Origin: CASFRF01 sp031549345
GTDB lineage: Bacteria > Verrucomicrobiota > Lentisphaeria > Victivallales > Victivallaceae
Direction of reading: 5' to 3'
Assembly (NCBI GenBank): GCA_031549345.1
Contig: JAVBPY010000013.1
Span: forward strand, 1 to 13,151
DNA: 13,151 bases
The position numbers and the translations under genes are program-made. How positions within the stretch are numbered: position 1 is the first letter of the stretch; each line of letters begins with the position of its first letter. Below, in pieces: positions 11,733 through 13,151 of this stretch. The notes under the pieces were generated by a model. It had not been told where the DNA came from, did not search any database, and saw only the letters and a program-made list of their open reading frames with translations.

Positions 11733-13151
11733 GTGTATTACCGGATGCCACAGCGTGTAAAAGTTACAATTGCCGCCGATTCCTCTTCCGAATGCGCCCG
11801 TTACGCGGTTGCCGAACTGTGTCGGTTGCTGGCGAAAATGGGGATTGCCGCGGAGTTGCACCCCCGAAAAAAATTCGGTTTCCGCCTGGCCGTCGGCGAC
11901 GCGCGTCCCCCCGGAACACAAAAACTCCGGCACGACGGCTACGCATGCCAAGTGGAGTCCGGCGGCGCAGCCATCGCGGCACGCAATGCGAAAGGCCTTC
12001 TGAACGGCGTATACGCCCTGGCGGAAGCGTTGGGCGTGGTGTTCCTGGAGCCGGGGGAAGCGGGCGAATGGAGCCCCTCCGCGCCGCGCAAACTGGCGCT
12101 CGGCGAATGGATTCACAGCCCGCGCTTTGCGTGGCGGGGAACATGTATTTCCACATTGCGCGATTTTTCAATCGAAGAATGGCTTGCGTACCACGCTAAA
12201 CTGAAATTCAACGGTGCATTCGTCGCCGAATCCAAAAACTTCGCCGCCGCACAAGGTGTTGTCGGGAAACTCGGACTCCGGCTGGAACTCGGCCAGCACG
12301 GATTCCGCAAATTATTGCCGCGCGAGGACTTTGACAAACACCCCGAACGTTTCCGGATGTACCAGCCGGACGATTTCGGCGGTTATCGAACCAAAGACTA
12401 CAACTGCTGCATCACCCATCCGGAAACCCAGCGGATCATCGCCGACAATTTCAAGAACACTTTGGCCCAAATCGGCCCGGCCGCCGCGATTCACTGCTGG
12501 CCGGACGATCTCCCCGGCTCCGGCTGGTGCATGTGCCCGATGTGCCGCAGTCTGACAAACTCCGACCAGGCGATGAAGGCGATGCGGATTCTGGGCGCCG
12601 CCGCGCGCGAATGCGGACACAACGCACGGATCGCCATGCTCGCGTACCACGATACCATGCTGCCCGGGGGACTTGTCAAGCCGGACGATTCGACCTTCCT
12701 TTTGTTCGCCCCGCGTGAACGCTGTTACGGACACGCCCTCGACGATCCGCGCTGCCGGCGCAATCAATTTTATATGGATTCGCTGCGCCAGTGGAAAAAG
12801 TTCTACCAGGAGATTCCGGATGCGCACACATTTGAATACTATTTCGACCAGATTCTCTTCCGGGGGATGTACTTTTTCCTGCCGGACATTATCCTCGACG
12901 ACATGAAGGTTTACGCCGCCAACAACATCGAATCGCATTTTTCGTTGCAGGTGGCCGGTCCGCTCCTGGCGCCGGAGTACAATATGCTGGTCTTTGCCCG
13001 CGGCTTGTGGGATGAAACACTGACCCCGGCGCGGGCGATCGCCCAAATCGCCGCCGACGTGGTTACGGACAGACCGGACCTTCTGCGCCGCTACTTGATT
13101 TCGCGGGCCCGCGCGTTGCGGCTGGCGGCGGCAAATTTCGAACACCCAAGC
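11733..13151 (+). CDS. DUF4838 glycosidase-like protein, 3' end outside the window
   Basis: An uninterrupted frame of 473 codons from GTG 11733 to the last base, with no stop. Residues 7-115 resemble the N-terminal domain of GH67/GH20-type glycosidases (VKVTIAADSSSECARYAVAE, GLLNGVYALAEALGVVFLEPG). From about 131 the DUF4838 region follows: FAWRGTC, LGQHGFRKLLP (187-196), HPERF, a CxCxxC cluster (C266-M-C268-P-M-C271), AYHDTMLPG (304-312) and HTFEYYFDQ (365-373). DUF4838 proteins are barrel-like, usually beside carbohydrate-degradation genes, and of unproven activity; many are longer than 600 residues, so at least a quarter is probably missing. No signal peptide is seen. The gene is divergent from the PHP gene with a 122-bp shared promoter region. 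Codon use (GC-rich third positions) matches the PHP and URO-D genes. Confidence 0.87.
   Translation, partial: MYYRMPQRVKVTIAADSSSECARYAVAELCRLLAKMGIAAELHPRKKFGFRLAVGDARPPGTQKLRHDGYACQVESGGAAIAARNAKGLLNGVYALAEALGVVFLEPGEAGEWSPSAPRKLALGEWIHSPRFAWRGTCISTLRDFSIEEWLAYHAKLKFNGAFVAESKNFAAAQGVVGKLGLRLELGQHGFRKLLPREDFDKHPERFRMYQPDDFGGYRTKDYNCCITHPETQRIIADNFKNTLAQIGPAAAIHCWPDDLPGSGWCMCPMCRSLTNSDQAMKAMRILGAAARECGHNARIAMLAYHDTMLPGGLVKPDDSTFLLFAPRERCYGHALDDPRCRRNQFYMDSLRQWKKFYQEIPDAHTFEYYFDQILFRGMYFFLPDIILDDMKVYAANNIESHFSLQVAGPLLAPEYNMLVFARGLWDETLTPARAIAQIAADVVTDRPDLLRRYLISRARALRLAAANFEHPS

Noticed and set aside
12312..13145. A 277-codon open frame on the minus strand opposite the DUF4838 gene
   Set aside because: The plus strand encodes recognisable DUF4838 motifs across the whole stretch. 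The minus frame is low in complexity of motifs, rich in Arg/His/Val as expected for the antisense of a GC-rich gene, and lacks a ribosome binding site.
1..13151. tRNA, rRNA, CRISPR array, riboswitch
   Set aside because: No tRNA T-loop with matching acceptor stem, no rRNA-like sequence, no regularly spaced repeats and no recognisable riboswitch core were found by eye on either strand.

Overview
The window is a bacterial chromosomal segment holding ten complete protein genes, one large gene that runs off the right edge, and several decayed or mobile-element fragments. Most genes have purine-rich ribosome binding sites (AAGGAGG, AGAGGA, GGAGGG types). Several have sigma-70-like promoters, the clearest being TTGCCA-17 nt-TATAAT at 9586-9614. 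No rRNA, tRNA or CRISPR array was seen. The mix of genes (a uroporphyrinogen-decarboxylase-superfamily paralogue, a DUF4838 glycosidase-like protein, and an ECF sigma factor paired with a YfbK-type von Willebrand A protein) suggests a PVC-type bacterium such as Lentisphaerota, Kiritimatiellota or Planctomycetota. Some Bacillota carry similar sets, so this placement is a low-confidence inference. The shift to canonical -35/-10 promoters argues mildly against Bacteroidota.

Left part (1-1523) is an insertion-sequence graveyard with one intact gene. The C-terminal ends of two different IS3-family transposases meet tail to tail (1-111 plus, 168-419 minus). A frameshifted remnant of unknown origin follows (about 420-650). 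An intact YjaB-like GNAT acetyltransferase (701-1150, minus) comes next. After it lies an AT-rich spacer with a perfect 19-bp palindrome 10 nt after TTAC, resembling an IS200/IS605 left end, plus a coding-like tail.

Middle-left (1524-5266): a soluble hybrid histidine kinase with two PAS-like regions (minus) has a C-terminal receiver that lacks the phosphoacceptor aspartate and has no partner regulator nearby. Pointing the other way is a two-gene unit of an HSL-type esterase and, 6 nt later, a YqeK-like HD phosphohydrolase.

Middle (5267-8720): a small SHOCT-domain membrane protein (minus) is divergent from an ECF sigma factor. Two nucleotides after the sigma gene is a 644-residue protein with a short cytoplasmic N-terminus, one membrane helix and an external von Willebrand A domain with an intact metal site. 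The layout is that of a sigma/anti-sigma pair in which the anti-sigma is fused to an adhesion-type sensor. A 15-bp hairpin at 8673-8720 closes the unit.

Right part (8721-13151): single genes with their own promoters are an endonuclease/exonuclease/phosphatase-family hydrolase, a URO-D-superfamily protein lacking the usual thiol metal ligand, a convergent PHP-domain HisJ-type phosphatase, and, divergent from it, a DUF4838 protein with a C-x-C-x2-C motif that is still open at base 13151. Their co-operation in a catabolic pathway is possible but not shown by the arrangement, since they are not in one operon.
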